This document shows, in pieces, positions 56,606 to 63,783 of a DNA stretch of 64,000 nt. The position numbers and the translations under genes are program-made. Numbering within the stretch: position 1 is the stretch's first letter; every line of letters begins with the position of its first letter. The notes below the pieces were generated by a model. It was not told where the DNA came from and did not search any database. It was given only the letters and a program-made list of their open reading frames with translations. The stretch comes from Corynebacterium falsenii (GTDB lineage Bacteria; Actinomycetota; Actinomycetes; Mycobacteriales; Mycobacteriaceae): positions 2,613,378 through 2,677,377 of the forward strand of contig NZ_CP083646.1 in assembly GCF_020099275.1 (NCBI RefSeq). The letters are read 5' to 3'.

Positions 56606-56607
56606 GA

Positions 56608-58575
56608 TCAGTCCTTCATGTAGTAGGTGCATTCGTAGCCGTCGGCGGTCAGGGGGATGCCGTCAGCCCACTGTGGGGCTTGTGACATCAGGTCGCAGAC
56701 TTTGTCGACGGTGGTCTCGGGCGGGGCTTCGATGACGACTTCGTCGTGGATGTGCATGACGATGTCGTGTCCCGTGTTTTCGAGCAGGGTGATGGAGTGG
56801 GATAGCAGGTCGCGGGCGACTGCTTGGGTGATGTTCTCGACGAGTTTTCCGCCGTAGGTTTCCTGCTTCTCGAATTTCCGGTTGGTGCCGATGCCGAAGC
56901 AGGTGATGGAGTCTCCGCCGAAGCGGTTGGTGCCGATGGCGGGTTTGGCGTAGGCCAGGCGTCGCCCGGATGGCAGGGTGATGAACAGCATGCCGCGCTC
57001 GGTGTGCAGGGTGATGTTGCGGATGTGCTGGGGTTCCCCTGTGGTGATTGCGTCTTTGGCAGCTTGGTCGATGTCCCACCAGTACTGGGTGATGTTGGGG
57101 TTGGCTTGGCGCCAGGCGTCGACGATGTGCTTCATTTCCTGTTCGTCGAGGCCCATGCGCTCGCCACCCATGGCCTTGATCGCCCCTACCCCGCCTTGGT
57201 AGCCACAGGCCAAAGTTGCGATTTTGCCCTTCTGCCGTAGTTCGGCGTTTTGTCCGTGCTTTTCCACGGGCACGCCGAACATGCCGGAGGCGGTCTCGCA
57301 GTAGAGGTCTTTGCCCTGGGCGAAGGCCGATAGTGTTTTGGCTTCCCCGGCGAGCCACGCGAGAACGCGGGCTTCGATGGCGGAGTAGTCGGCGACGATG
57401 AAGCGCGTGCCCTCGCGGGGGACGAACGCGGTGCGGATCAGCTGGGACAGGGTGTCGGGTAGGGATCCGTAGAGCAGCTCCACGGCCTCTGCCTCCCCGG
57501 CTTTGACGAGCTGGCGGGCATCGTCCAGGTCCGGCAGATAATTCCTAGGAAGGTTCTGGACTTGGATGAGTCGGCCTGCCCACCTGCCGGTGCGCCCGGC
57601 GCCGTAGTACTGGATCAGGCCATGCGCGCGCCCATCCGGGCACAAGGCCTTCAGCATTGCCTCATACTTCTTAGTGGAGGAGCGGGAGAGCTCTTGGCGG
57701 AGCTCGAGCACGCGCCGGGTGGTTCCGGATGTGGTGCTGATCGCCTGGTCGACGTCAGCCTTGGCCAGTGACGGGATGTCACAACCGTGCTCTTCGAGCC
57801 ATGCTTTCAGCTGTGCTGGGGAGCCGGGGTTGTCCAGGCCGGTGAGGTGTTTGGCCTCGTTCATCAGGCTGTCGCGGTGGGCTTCGTCGGCGTTGATGGC
57901 TGCTTGGGCGAAGTCGGCATCGAGGCGGATGCCGCGGTCGTTGATGCGTTGGTCCAGGGCGTATTCGTCCCATACCCATTCGGGCAGTGGGAAGCCTGAG
58001 AGTTTGTCGCGGAGCTGGTTTTCCACCACGACGTCGCGGATGTTGTAGGCGCGGAACTGCTCCCACTTTTCCGGGCTCTCGGTGGGTTGCCTACGCCGGT
58101 AGTTTTTGCCGGTGTCGGCGAACAAGCTGGCCTGCTGGGTCTCGGAGAGTCGGACGGGCTCGCAGAAGAAGTTGATCAGGCGTGTGCCGGTGTCCAGCTT
58201 CTGTGCGTCGAGGTTGAGTGTTTCGGCGACGTGTTTCAGACTGCGAGGTAGCCCTAGGGCGGAGGCCCACACCATGGAGCATCGCCACTGGGCGGGGTCG
58301 AGGTATCCGTCGATGCCGAGCCAGTGGGAGAGGCAGACGCGCTCGAACTGGGCGTTGAACGCCCATTTTTCAACGCTCGGGTCGGTGAGCGCATCGCGTA
58401 TCCGTGGTGGTAGCTCTTCGCCGGAGGCGAGGTCTACGAGGTGGACGGGCCCTCCGTCTTCGGAATAGGCGAAGAGGAGTATGTCGAAGCCGTCGTCGGC
58501 TGCGTAGCGGTACACCCCGCCGGACCCGATCGGGGCGGTGGAGAATGTCTCGAGGTCGATGGCAAGAGTTTTCAT
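56608..58575 (-). CDS. family A DNA polymerase with 3'-5' exonuclease
   Basis: 655 aa from ATG 58575; an in-frame ATG at 58605 would add ten residues. Exonuclease motif AIDLETFS at the N-terminus; polymerase motif A VADYSAIEARVLAW, motif B RQKGKIATLACGYQGG, motif C HIHDEVVIEAP. No 5'-3' nuclease domain, as usual for phage polymerases. Replicates the phage genome. Confidence 0.93.
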   Translation of the reverse strand: MKTLAIDLETFSTAPIGSGGVYRYAADDGFDILLFAYSEDGGPVHLVDLASGEELPPRIRDALTDPSVEKWAFNAQFERVCLSHWLGIDGYLDPAQWRCSMVWASALGLPRSLKHVAETLNLDAQKLDTGTRLINFFCEPVRLSETQQASLFADTGKNYRRRQPTESPEKWEQFRAYNIRDVVVENQLRDKLSGFPLPEWVWDEYALDQRINDRGIRLDADFAQAAINADEAHRDSLMNEAKHLTGLDNPGSPAQLKAWLEEHGCDIPSLAKADVDQAISTTSGTTRRVLELRQELSRSSTKKYEAMLKALCPDGRAHGLIQYYGAGRTGRWAGRLIQVQNLPRNYLPDLDDARQLVKAGEAEAVELLYGSLPDTLSQLIRTAFVPREGTRFIVADYSAIEARVLAWLAGEAKTLSAFAQGKDLYCETASGMFGVPVEKHGQNAELRQKGKIATLACGYQGGVGAIKAMGGERMGLDEQEMKHIVDAWRQANPNITQYWWDIDQAAKDAITTGEPQHIRNITLHTERGMLFITLPSGRRLAYAKPAIGTNRFGGDSITCFGIGTNRKFEKQETYGGKLVENITQAVARDLLSHSITLLENTGHDIVMHIHDEVVIEAPPETTVDKVCDLMSQAPQWADGIPLTADGYECTYYMKD

Positions 58576-58607
58576 TAGCGTGTTTTTCTGCGGTTGTTTG
58601 GGCATAT

Positions 58608-58645
58608 AGGGGAATCCCCCGGCGCGTGGGTCGCACCAGGGGATT
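58608..58645 (-). other. intergenic hairpin between ssDNA-binding protein and polymerase genes
   Basis: On the minus strand AATCCCCTGG and CCGGGGGATT form a stem around CGACCCACGCG just upstream of the polymerase start. No U-tract; an mRNA element is more likely than a terminator. Confidence 0.4.
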
Positions 58646-58664
58646 AGCTAAGAGGCGATCGCGG

Positions 58665-59219
58665 TTAGCCGAGCAGGTCGTCTTCGTCCAGGTCGTCGAA
58701 TGAGCCGAAGTCCTGCTCTGCGGTGGTTCCGCCGCCGAGGGGTTCACCGTCGGCGAGCTTCTGGATGTTGCCCAGTCCCGCTGCGATGCCGCGGTTGCCG
58801 TTGGTGTTGAAGGCGTAGAAGTCGATGGATACGCGGCCGTAGCAGCCGGAGTACACTTCCGCGCGGTCGATGATCTTGTTGAGGTTGGCGTCCACGATCT
58901 GCGGCGGGTTGGTCTCGTTGGCGTTGGCGTTGAGGAACCAGGCGTCGGCGTAGGCCGGGTCGTCGCGTTCGATGTCGCCGTCGCGCAGTGGGGTCTTGAG
59001 TGCTGCCTTGTTGGGCTTTTTCCCGCCGAACTTTGCGATGCCTTCGTCGATGGCTGCGTCGATGGCCTTTTCGATGGCGTTGATGGTCTTGGTGTCCGAC
59101 TTGGGGATGATCAGGGACACGGAGTACTTGGGCTTGGAGCCTTGGATGGAGCGGGGTTCCCAGATGTTGGCGTAGGACAGGCGTACTTTGCCGGTGACGA
59201 TGTGGGTGTTCTTGGACAT
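58665..59219 (-). CDS. DUF2815 ssDNA-binding protein
   Basis: 184 aa. Typical features of the DUF2815/gp2.5-like family: HIVTGKVRLSYANIWEPRSIQGSKPKYSVSLIIPK at the start, YSGCYGRVSIDFYAFN in the middle and an acidic C-terminal tail (FDDLDEDDLLG) as in other single-strand DNA-binding proteins. Next to the polymerase. Confidence 0.88.
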   Translation of the reverse strand: MSKNTHIVTGKVRLSYANIWEPRSIQGSKPKYSVSLIIPKSDTKTINAIEKAIDAAIDEGIAKFGGKKPNKAALKTPLRDGDIERDDPAYADAWFLNANANETNPPQIVDANLNKIIDRAEVYSGCYGRVSIDFYAFNTNGNRGIAAGLGNIQKLADGEPLGGGTTAEQDFGSFDDLDEDDLLG

Positions 59220-59237
59220 GGTTGATCCTCCTTGGAT

Positions 59238-59408
59238 CTAGTTGATGGTTGGGGTTGCGGTGATGGCGAGGCGGTGGATTTCCGCTAGCTCGTCTTTTGA
59301 CCACGCTTCGCTGTCTAGCTCGGAGACAACGAGGCGGAAATCGAGGTTTCCCAGATGCAGACGAGCTACATGCTCAGCTGCAGCCAGGATGGCTACATCG
59401 ACTGTCAT
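59238..59408 (-). CDS. small phage protein, 56 aa
   Basis: A short gene filling the gap between the nuclease and the ssDNA-binding protein. ATG 59408 preceded by AAAGGAAA. The protein (MTVDVAILAAAEHVARLH...) is helical and acidic at its C-terminal half (SELDSEAWSKDELAEI). Function unknown. Confidence 0.65.
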   Translation of the reverse strand: MTVDVAILAAAEHVARLHLGNLDFRLVVSELDSEAWSKDELAEIHRLAITATPTIN

Positions 59409-59427
59409 GCGGGTTTCCTTTCTTGGG

Positions 59428-60825
59428 TTAGGCTGCGGGGCCGAAGTCGGATTCGACGCTGGCCACGGCCATTGGCTTGCGCTTATCGGACTCCGGAACC
59501 AGCGTGGGCTTCCCGGCTGGTTTCACCACGAGGTCGCCCAGGACTTCGGAGAACTCCTTTTTGCCCATGAGCTTCTCCATGGCAGTGACACCCAGCAGCT
59601 TCTTTTCGTAGATGTCTGTGTAGCCAGCGGACTCTGCGGCCTGGGCGACTGCCTGGTCGTCACCGTATTTGCGGATCGACCGGCCCTCCACGACTTTGAA
59701 GCCGGGCCACTGCTTGCCGCGCTGGACGGCTTCCTCGGTGGCGTAGCGCTCGATGTCCTTGGCCCACTTCACGAGGTCGGGGGCTTTTGCCAGGACGTCG
59801 GCGATCTCCGCGTCGGTGAGCTGGTTGGGGTCTGCGAACTCGTGCTGCGCCAGCGCCAGGTTGGCTTCCGCGCGTGCCCTGCAGGTCACTTTGATCTTGC
59901 AGAATCCGCACCACGGGCCGGGGTTGAGCTCACCTTCGCCGGCGTCGGCGAGTTTTGCGGCCGGGGCGAGTACTTCGTCAGCCCAGGTGTTCAGGTCTTC
60001 GACGAGCAGCGTGGTCTCGGAGATGTTGTCGCGTCGTGGTTGATAGATGACCATCCGCATCTGCTCGATGTCGTACAGCGCGTCGAAGATGCTCAGCGCC
60101 CCCAGGGCGTAGAGCTTCATCTGTGGGTTGTCGTGCGCGTCGACAAGCACCCCGGCGCCGTACTTGAAGTCAATGACCGTCGCGGTGCTGTCGGCGATGA
60201 TCACGCAGTCACCGGTGCCGAACCCGTCCGGGACGAGGTGGGAGAAGTCCAAGCGCTGCTCGATGAGGATCTCGGCGTCCGGCGTGGTCTTCCTTGCTTC
60301 CTTGAGTTGGTCGAGGACGTAAGCAACATAGTCGTCGGTGAGCTCGTCCATCTCTTGGTCTTGCCGGTCGGAGATGGGGTGGGTGGTGTCCATGCCGAGG
60401 GCTTGTCGGAGCTTATGCTCGGCGAGCTCGTGGGCTGCGGTGCCCTGGGCTGCCGCGTCGGACTCTTGGTCATCTATCCCGGCTTCGATCCTGGCTGAGG
60501 GGGTGCAGTTGAGCCAGCGGTGGGCGCTGGAGGCGGAGAGTACGGCGTGGGCTCGGCCTGTGTGAGCGGGGGGCTGGTCTGTGCCCCGGTCGGGGTCTTC
60601 GAGGACGCCGTAGCTTTCGACCTTATCGAGGCTGAGGCGCTGCTGGGATTGGCCGGTGGGTTCGAGGGGAACCGACTTTTTGTTAAGCCCTCCGCGCATC
60701 TTGAGCACGTTGCCTTGGTCGTCTTTGACGTGGTCGCAGTGGTGTGTCTTGATTGCGTCGCGGAGCTCGTCGAGGTCGAGACTGTCGATCGTGCCCCGGC
60801 TGATGATCGGGATATAGCTAGACAA
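59428..60825 (-). CDS. DUF2800 PD-(D/E)XK nuclease (RecB-like/Cas4-like)
   Basis: 465 aa from a TTG at 60825 with AGGAGG nine bases ahead; it overlaps the upstream gene by eight bases. After about 95 phage-specific residues the DUF2800 nuclease begins: SASSAHRWLNCTPSARIE, AAQGTAAHELAE, GTGDCVIIADSTATVIDFKYG (catalytic D and D-x-K), then PWCGFCKIKVTCRA, a Cys cluster compatible with an iron-sulfur site as in AddB and Cas4. Probably a recombination or replication nuclease. Confidence 0.88.
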   Translation of the reverse strand: MSSYIPIISRGTIDSLDLDELRDAIKTHHCDHVKDDQGNVLKMRGGLNKKSVPLEPTGQSQQRLSLDKVESYGVLEDPDRGTDQPPAHTGRAHAVLSASSAHRWLNCTPSARIEAGIDDQESDAAAQGTAAHELAEHKLRQALGMDTTHPISDRQDQEMDELTDDYVAYVLDQLKEARKTTPDAEILIEQRLDFSHLVPDGFGTGDCVIIADSTATVIDFKYGAGVLVDAHDNPQMKLYALGALSIFDALYDIEQMRMVIYQPRRDNISETTLLVEDLNTWADEVLAPAAKLADAGEGELNPGPWCGFCKIKVTCRARAEANLALAQHEFADPNQLTDAEIADVLAKAPDLVKWAKDIERYATEEAVQRGKQWPGFKVVEGRSIRKYGDDQAVAQAAESAGYTDIYEKKLLGVTAMEKLMGKKEFSEVLGDLVVKPAGKPTLVPESDKRKPMAVASVESDFGPAA

Positions 60826-61228
60826 CCTTTTTCGCCTCCTCGAGCAGTGCAGCGTAATTCCCTTCGGGAACGTTGGGGAGCTTGGTCCCTCCGTGGCTGG
60901 TGATGAGATTCTTGACGATGTCTCGGTGCCCGGACTTGACTAGCCTGTTCAGCTCCTTGCGGACGGTCTCGAGGTCTACGGTCGGCGCTGGGGTGTCGAC
61001 CTTGTCCTGGTCCTCGTCTTGGGTGGTGGTTTCGGTGACTTCTGGGGTGGGCGGGTCTTCCACTTGCGGCCCGGATAGGTGGGCGATGTCGGCGTCTCCA
61101 ACAGCTGATTCGGACCAGTCGAGGGTGGCTTCTTCGCATTGGCGTACGGCGGCGAGGACTTCGGCTAGGCCGTCGTAAATCTTTGTGAACCCGGCGCGCA
61201 TGGCGTCGAGAGGTTGGGTGGGGGTCAT
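60818..61228 (-). CDS. hypothetical phage protein
   Basis: 136 aa with a Thr/Glu/Asp/Pro-rich linker (about 50-85) and a C-terminal helical domain (ETVRKELNRLVKSGHRDIVKNLI). It lies directly before the DUF2800 nuclease and may be its partner; no known motif. Confidence 0.6.
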   Translation of the reverse strand: MTPTQPLDAMRAGFTKIYDGLAEVLAAVRQCEEATLDWSESAVGDADIAHLSGPQVEDPPTPEVTETTTQDEDQDKVDTPAPTVDLETVRKELNRLVKSGHRDIVKNLITSHGGTKLPNVPEGNYAALLEEAKKVV

Positions 61229-61437
61229 GGTTGGTCCTTTCGTGTTGCTAGGAGGTGGTCGGCCAGTGCTCTGCCTAGGGGTGTGGGCTGGCCGTGGTGG
61301 TTGATGAGCTTTCGCATCTGCAGCGCGGTGCGTACGGCACCTTTGGGTGTCGCGCCGTTGTAGACGGCGTCAACGAGCGCGGTCTTGCCGACCGGGGAGG
61401 TTGTGTCGGCGAGCTGGGAGAGGTCGTGGCGTGTCAT
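61225..61437 (-). CDS. small phage protein, 70 aa
   Basis: Starts at ATG 61437, overlapping the stop of the 27-codon membrane peptide gene by four bases (ATGA). Helical and basic at the C-terminus (PLGRALADHLLATRKDQ). Function unknown. Confidence 0.6.
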   Translation of the reverse strand: MTRHDLSQLADTTSPVGKTALVDAVYNGATPKGAVRTALQMRKLINHHGQPTPLGRALADHLLATRKDQP

Positions 61438-61517
61438 GGGAATGTCACCGCCACCCAAAAAAGGACTGCCAGGAACGCGCATGCGCTGAGTGCACCGAGG
61501 AAGTCACGGATGGTCAT
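61434..61517 (-). CDS. 27-aa single-helix membrane peptide
   Basis: MTIRDFLGALSACAFLAVLF followed by WVAVTFP: one transmembrane helix. Its ATG overlaps the upstream stop (ATGA) and its stop overlaps the next ATG (ATGA), so it is an exact link in a coupled chain, strong support for translation in spite of its size. Confidence 0.65.
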   Translation of the reverse strand: MTIRDFLGALSACAFLAVLFWVAVTFP

Positions 61518-61780
61518 GACAGCCCCCACAGGATGACGAGGAGGGCGCAGGCGGCGAGGACCATGAGGATGAACATGGCGAGGATCAGGGCGAGAACATC
61601 GGCCATGGTGGTTTTGCACGCGGGGCGCGATGGCTGCTGTGTAGTGATGTCCTTCTCGGCCTTTGCCAGGAGGCGGGCCTCGTAATTCCGGTACGCGGGG
61701 TGGTTGGTGGGGATGACCCTCTTTGCTGGTGGGAGTGGGAGCACCCGCTTCATCGGCGGGGTGTCATCGTGGCGGCTCAT
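61514..61780 (-). CDS. small membrane protein
   Basis: 88 aa: a basic N-terminal part (about 1-58) and one C-terminal transmembrane helix (MADVLALILAMFILMVLAACALLVILWG). Starts overlapping the excisionase-like gene. Together with the following 27-aa peptide it forms a pair of membrane proteins. Function unknown. Confidence 0.65.
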   Translation of the reverse strand: MSRHDDTPPMKRVLPLPPAKRVIPTNHPAYRNYEARLLAKAEKDITTQQPSRPACKTTMADVLALILAMFILMVLAACALLVILWGLS

Positions 61781-61962
61781 GCTGCCTCCTTGATTCCGAA
61801 AAGTTGGTTGATGTGATGGCGCGGGAAGACGGTCCGGTTCCCGGCGCGGATGGGCTTGAGCTCTGGGCAGCGGCCTTGGCGGGCTTGCTCGTAGAGAGTG
61901 GATTTGGAGATGCCTGTGATCGCGGAGACTTCCGCGACGGTGTAGGCGTGTAGTGTTGTCAT
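61777..61962 (-). CDS. excisionase-like HTH protein
   Basis: 61 aa from ATG 61962. YTVAEVSAITGISKSTLYEQARQGRCPELKPIRAGNRTVFPRHHI is a MerR/excisionase-type winged HTH (HTH_17 class). Such proteins serve as excisionase or early regulator; this far from the integrase, either is possible. Confidence 0.8.
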   Translation of the reverse strand: MTTLHAYTVAEVSAITGISKSTLYEQARQGRCPELKPIRAGNRTVFPRHHINQLFGIKEAA

Positions 61963-61997
61963 GTGAGTACCTTCTTTGTTGGTGGGTGCTGGACTCG

Positions 61998-62033
61998 CCT
62001 CCGCTTTGGCTGCAACCTGAGCGGGGGCTTTTT
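61998..62033 (+). terminator. plus-oriented terminator-like hairpin before the excisionase-like gene
   Basis: GCCTCCGCT pairs with AGCGGGGGC and is followed by TTTTT on the plus strand. No plus-strand gene lies to its left, so it may end an antisense transcript or simply be a leader hairpin of the minus-strand operon. Confidence 0.45.
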
Positions 62034-62188
62034 GGTGGGGCGTGTGCGGGTGGGTGGTAGCAGGAGGGTCGCGGCAGCTTGGCGAAGCGGAGTACAAGCC
62101 GCTCATGGTGCGTCGCTTTGGGCTGATCGACATCCCCTTCGGAGAGTGGAAGGCACGTACCCTTGACCGCGTCTCCTGCTATCCCCTA

Positions 62189-62253
62189 GGGGCACATCGC
62201 GCCCCTGTGCCGCGCCCAGGACTCGCACCTGGGTGGGGTGGCTTCTTCGCGGC
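62189..62253 (-). ncRNA. tRNA-minihelix-like element 2 plus hairpin
   Basis: Minus-strand 62253-62208: acceptor-like GCCGCG / CGCGGC (6 bp perfect), a 14-base single strand in place of the D and anticodon arms, and a T-arm CCCAGG - TGCGAGT - CCTGGG with a seven-base T-loop, then ACA and the hairpin GGGGC/GCCCC (62205-62189). It has the same layout as the element at 62419-62480. Confidence 0.5.
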
Positions 62254-62418
62254 TAGTATTTGTATTCGCGCCAGCCGTTTCCTCACGCCGTGGGCGATCC
62301 CGGCGTGGTGTGGCCACGGGTTCCCTGTGGGTCTTGGCAATCTAAGCTCCATGCTCACCAAGGGGTTCCCGCGCCGTATCTCTCTGGCGCTGTTCACTAT
62401 CGAGTTTTCAATCAACAC

Positions 62419-62480
62419 GGGCCATGAATGGCCCTGTGCCCTAGCCGGGAATCGAATCCGGCCCATGCTCCAAGTAGGGC
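62419..62480 (-). ncRNA. tRNA-minihelix-like element 1 plus hairpin
   Basis: Minus-strand 62480-62437: acceptor-like GCCCTA / TAGGGC (6 bp perfect), 13 unpaired bases, a T-arm CCGG - A - TTCGATT - C - CCGG whose loop matches the tRNA T-loop consensus, then ACA and GGGCCAT-TC-ATGGCCC (62434-62419). The D and anticodon arms are absent, so it is not a working tRNA. The stretch 61963-62551 holds no convincing gene apart from these elements and the hairpins. Confidence 0.5.
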
Positions 62481-62551
62481 TAATTACGTCACAGTGACGA
62501 ATATTTCAGATACAGCTCCTCCAGGCTTCCCCTCCCAGAGGAACTGGCTAG

Positions 62552-63334
62552 CTAAGCGATCTCGTCTATCTGGAATCGCCCGTCGAGGAATCGGGAGACG
62601 AAATATTCCTGCCCCTTCCCAGTGACCTTGGGTGTCTTCGTGATGCTGGTATGACCATCGGAATGCACGACAGTCGTTTCCTTGATCCGCATGATCCCTA
62701 GCTCCAGTGCCTTCTGTGTCGGGGTGTTCCAGTCGGTGCCCTTGCGGTTTATGAGGAACCCCTTGGTCCTTAGCCATGCGAATAGGCGGGTGCCACCGAC
62801 TTGGATGCCGTTGCCGCGGAGGATCTTCGCCAATTCACCAACGAGGATCGTGGAGTTCGATGCGCTGACAGCATCCGCGAAAATAACCTTCGGCTTATCC
62901 GCTTCGGCCTGGGCCTCCAACTCGACCCGGCGAGCACGCTCGTTCTTCAAGTTCGTGGCCAGTTGGATGATCGTGTCCGGGTCGGTGAGGACTTCCTCAA
63001 CCTTCGCTGGGGTGAGGTATGCCCCATGGCGCCGGATCGCGGGAAGCACTTCGTGAGTGACCCAGCGCTTAAACTCTTTAGCCTCAGGGCGCTTACTCCC
63101 AAGGATCGCGGTATACAGCCCCGCCTCGGTAATGACGGTGAGTTGCTGCTCTCCACCAAGGGTGTGCAGATTCTGCACCCCCTTTTCATCGGCGTCAAGC
63201 GTGCGAGTCATAGCGCTGGTTGCGCTGTACCCGAGCACGTCTGATACATCTTTGGCGACCCAGCGTGGGTTCGCTGGGTCATCCGCAATCACGCGGACGC
63301 CGTGGCCCTTGAAGTTGAACTGTTGCAAATCCAT
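62552..63334 (-). CDS. phage antirepressor (BRO-N and KilAC domains)
   Basis: 260 aa. BRO-N domain at 1-115 (GVRVIADDPANPRWVAKDVSDVLGY, TEAGLYTAILGSKRPEAKEFKRWVTHEVLPAIRRHG), a short coiled coil, and a KilAC domain at about 150-255 (STILVGELAKILRGNGIQVGGTRLFAWLRTKGFLI). Antirepressors of this type release the phage from repression. Confidence 0.9.
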   Translation of the reverse strand: MDLQQFNFKGHGVRVIADDPANPRWVAKDVSDVLGYSATSAMTRTLDADEKGVQNLHTLGGEQQLTVITEAGLYTAILGSKRPEAKEFKRWVTHEVLPAIRRHGAYLTPAKVEEVLTDPDTIIQLATNLKNERARRVELEAQAEADKPKVIFADAVSASNSTILVGELAKILRGNGIQVGGTRLFAWLRTKGFLINRKGTDWNTPTQKALELGIMRIKETTVVHSDGHTSITKTPKVTGKGQEYFVSRFLDGRFQIDEIA

Positions 63335-63364
63335 CTGGTATCCTTTCGTTAGATTGTCTGCTTT

Positions 63365-63388
63365 GCCCCTGTTCCCGCAGGGGCTTTT
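63365..63388 (+). terminator. hairpin between Cro-like gene and antirepressor
   Basis: GCCCCTG - TTCCCG - CAGGGGC, followed by TTTTCTT on the plus strand. On the minus strand it separates the Cro-like gene from the antirepressor without a U-tract. Confidence 0.5.
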
Positions 63389-63389
63389 C

Positions 63390-63611
63390 TTATGCGGCGT
63401 GTGCTTGGTCTTCGAGGATCATGGTGTCCAGGGGGCGGTTGGTGATTCGCTTGAGGATCATGAGTGTGGGGATGGTGGGGACGCTTTTGCCGTCGCGGTA
63501 GTTGCGGACGGTGGTGCCGGTTTTGTTGAGGAATTTCCATCCGAGTTCGTCGATGGATCGGCATCCGGTTCGGTCCATCGCTTCCGTGATGATGGTGGGG
63601 TCTAGGCGCAT
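63390..63611 (-). CDS. Cro-like HTH regulator
   Basis: 73 aa from ATG 63611, placed by AAGGAGGTG. The region DELGWKFLNKTGTTVRNYRDGKSVPTIPTLMILKRIT is an XRE-type HTH. First gene of the leftward early operon, as Cro is in lambda. Confidence 0.78.
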   Translation of the reverse strand: MRLDPTIITEAMDRTGCRSIDELGWKFLNKTGTTVRNYRDGKSVPTIPTLMILKRITNRPLDTMILEDQAHAA

Positions 63612-63660
63612 CGTGTTCACCTCCTTGGTATGCGGTTCTCCGCTTGCCTGATTGGCTTGC

Positions 63661-63755
63661 GTTAGCACCATTATGCACACATTAGCATTTAAACGCAAGC
63701 TAATTGGAAAATTTTCTTGTTTTCGCAGGTCGCAGGTTAGCTATAAATTGCTAAC
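63661..63755. promoter_or_regulatory. immunity region: early promoter and operator array
   Basis: Leftward promoter on the minus strand: TTGCGT (63698-63693), 17-base spacer, CATAAT (63675-63670). Five half-sites (A/G)TTAGC or complement lie at 63661, 63681, 63699, 63736 and 63750, forming GTTAGC-N8-GCTAAC (63736-63755) and ATTAGC-N12-GCTAAT (63681-63704), the latter overlapping the -35. These are the likely operators for the divergent repressor and the Cro-like protein. Confidence 0.75.
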
Positions 63756-63783
63756 ATCAGCTTTTGCGTGTAATGTTCAGCGC

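Noticed and set aside
59428..60825. Cas4 or other CRISPR protein
   Set aside because: The nuclease has the DUF2800 layout common in phage replication modules, and there is no CRISPR array or other cas gene.
62179..62466. 95-codon frame between antirepressor and excisionase-like gene
   Set aside because: No ribosome site, no family, Arg/Pro-rich composition; it runs through the structured tRNA-like elements.
62419..62480. A complete tRNA gene
   Set aside because: Only acceptor and T-arm can be formed; the D and anticodon arms do not fit into 13 bases.
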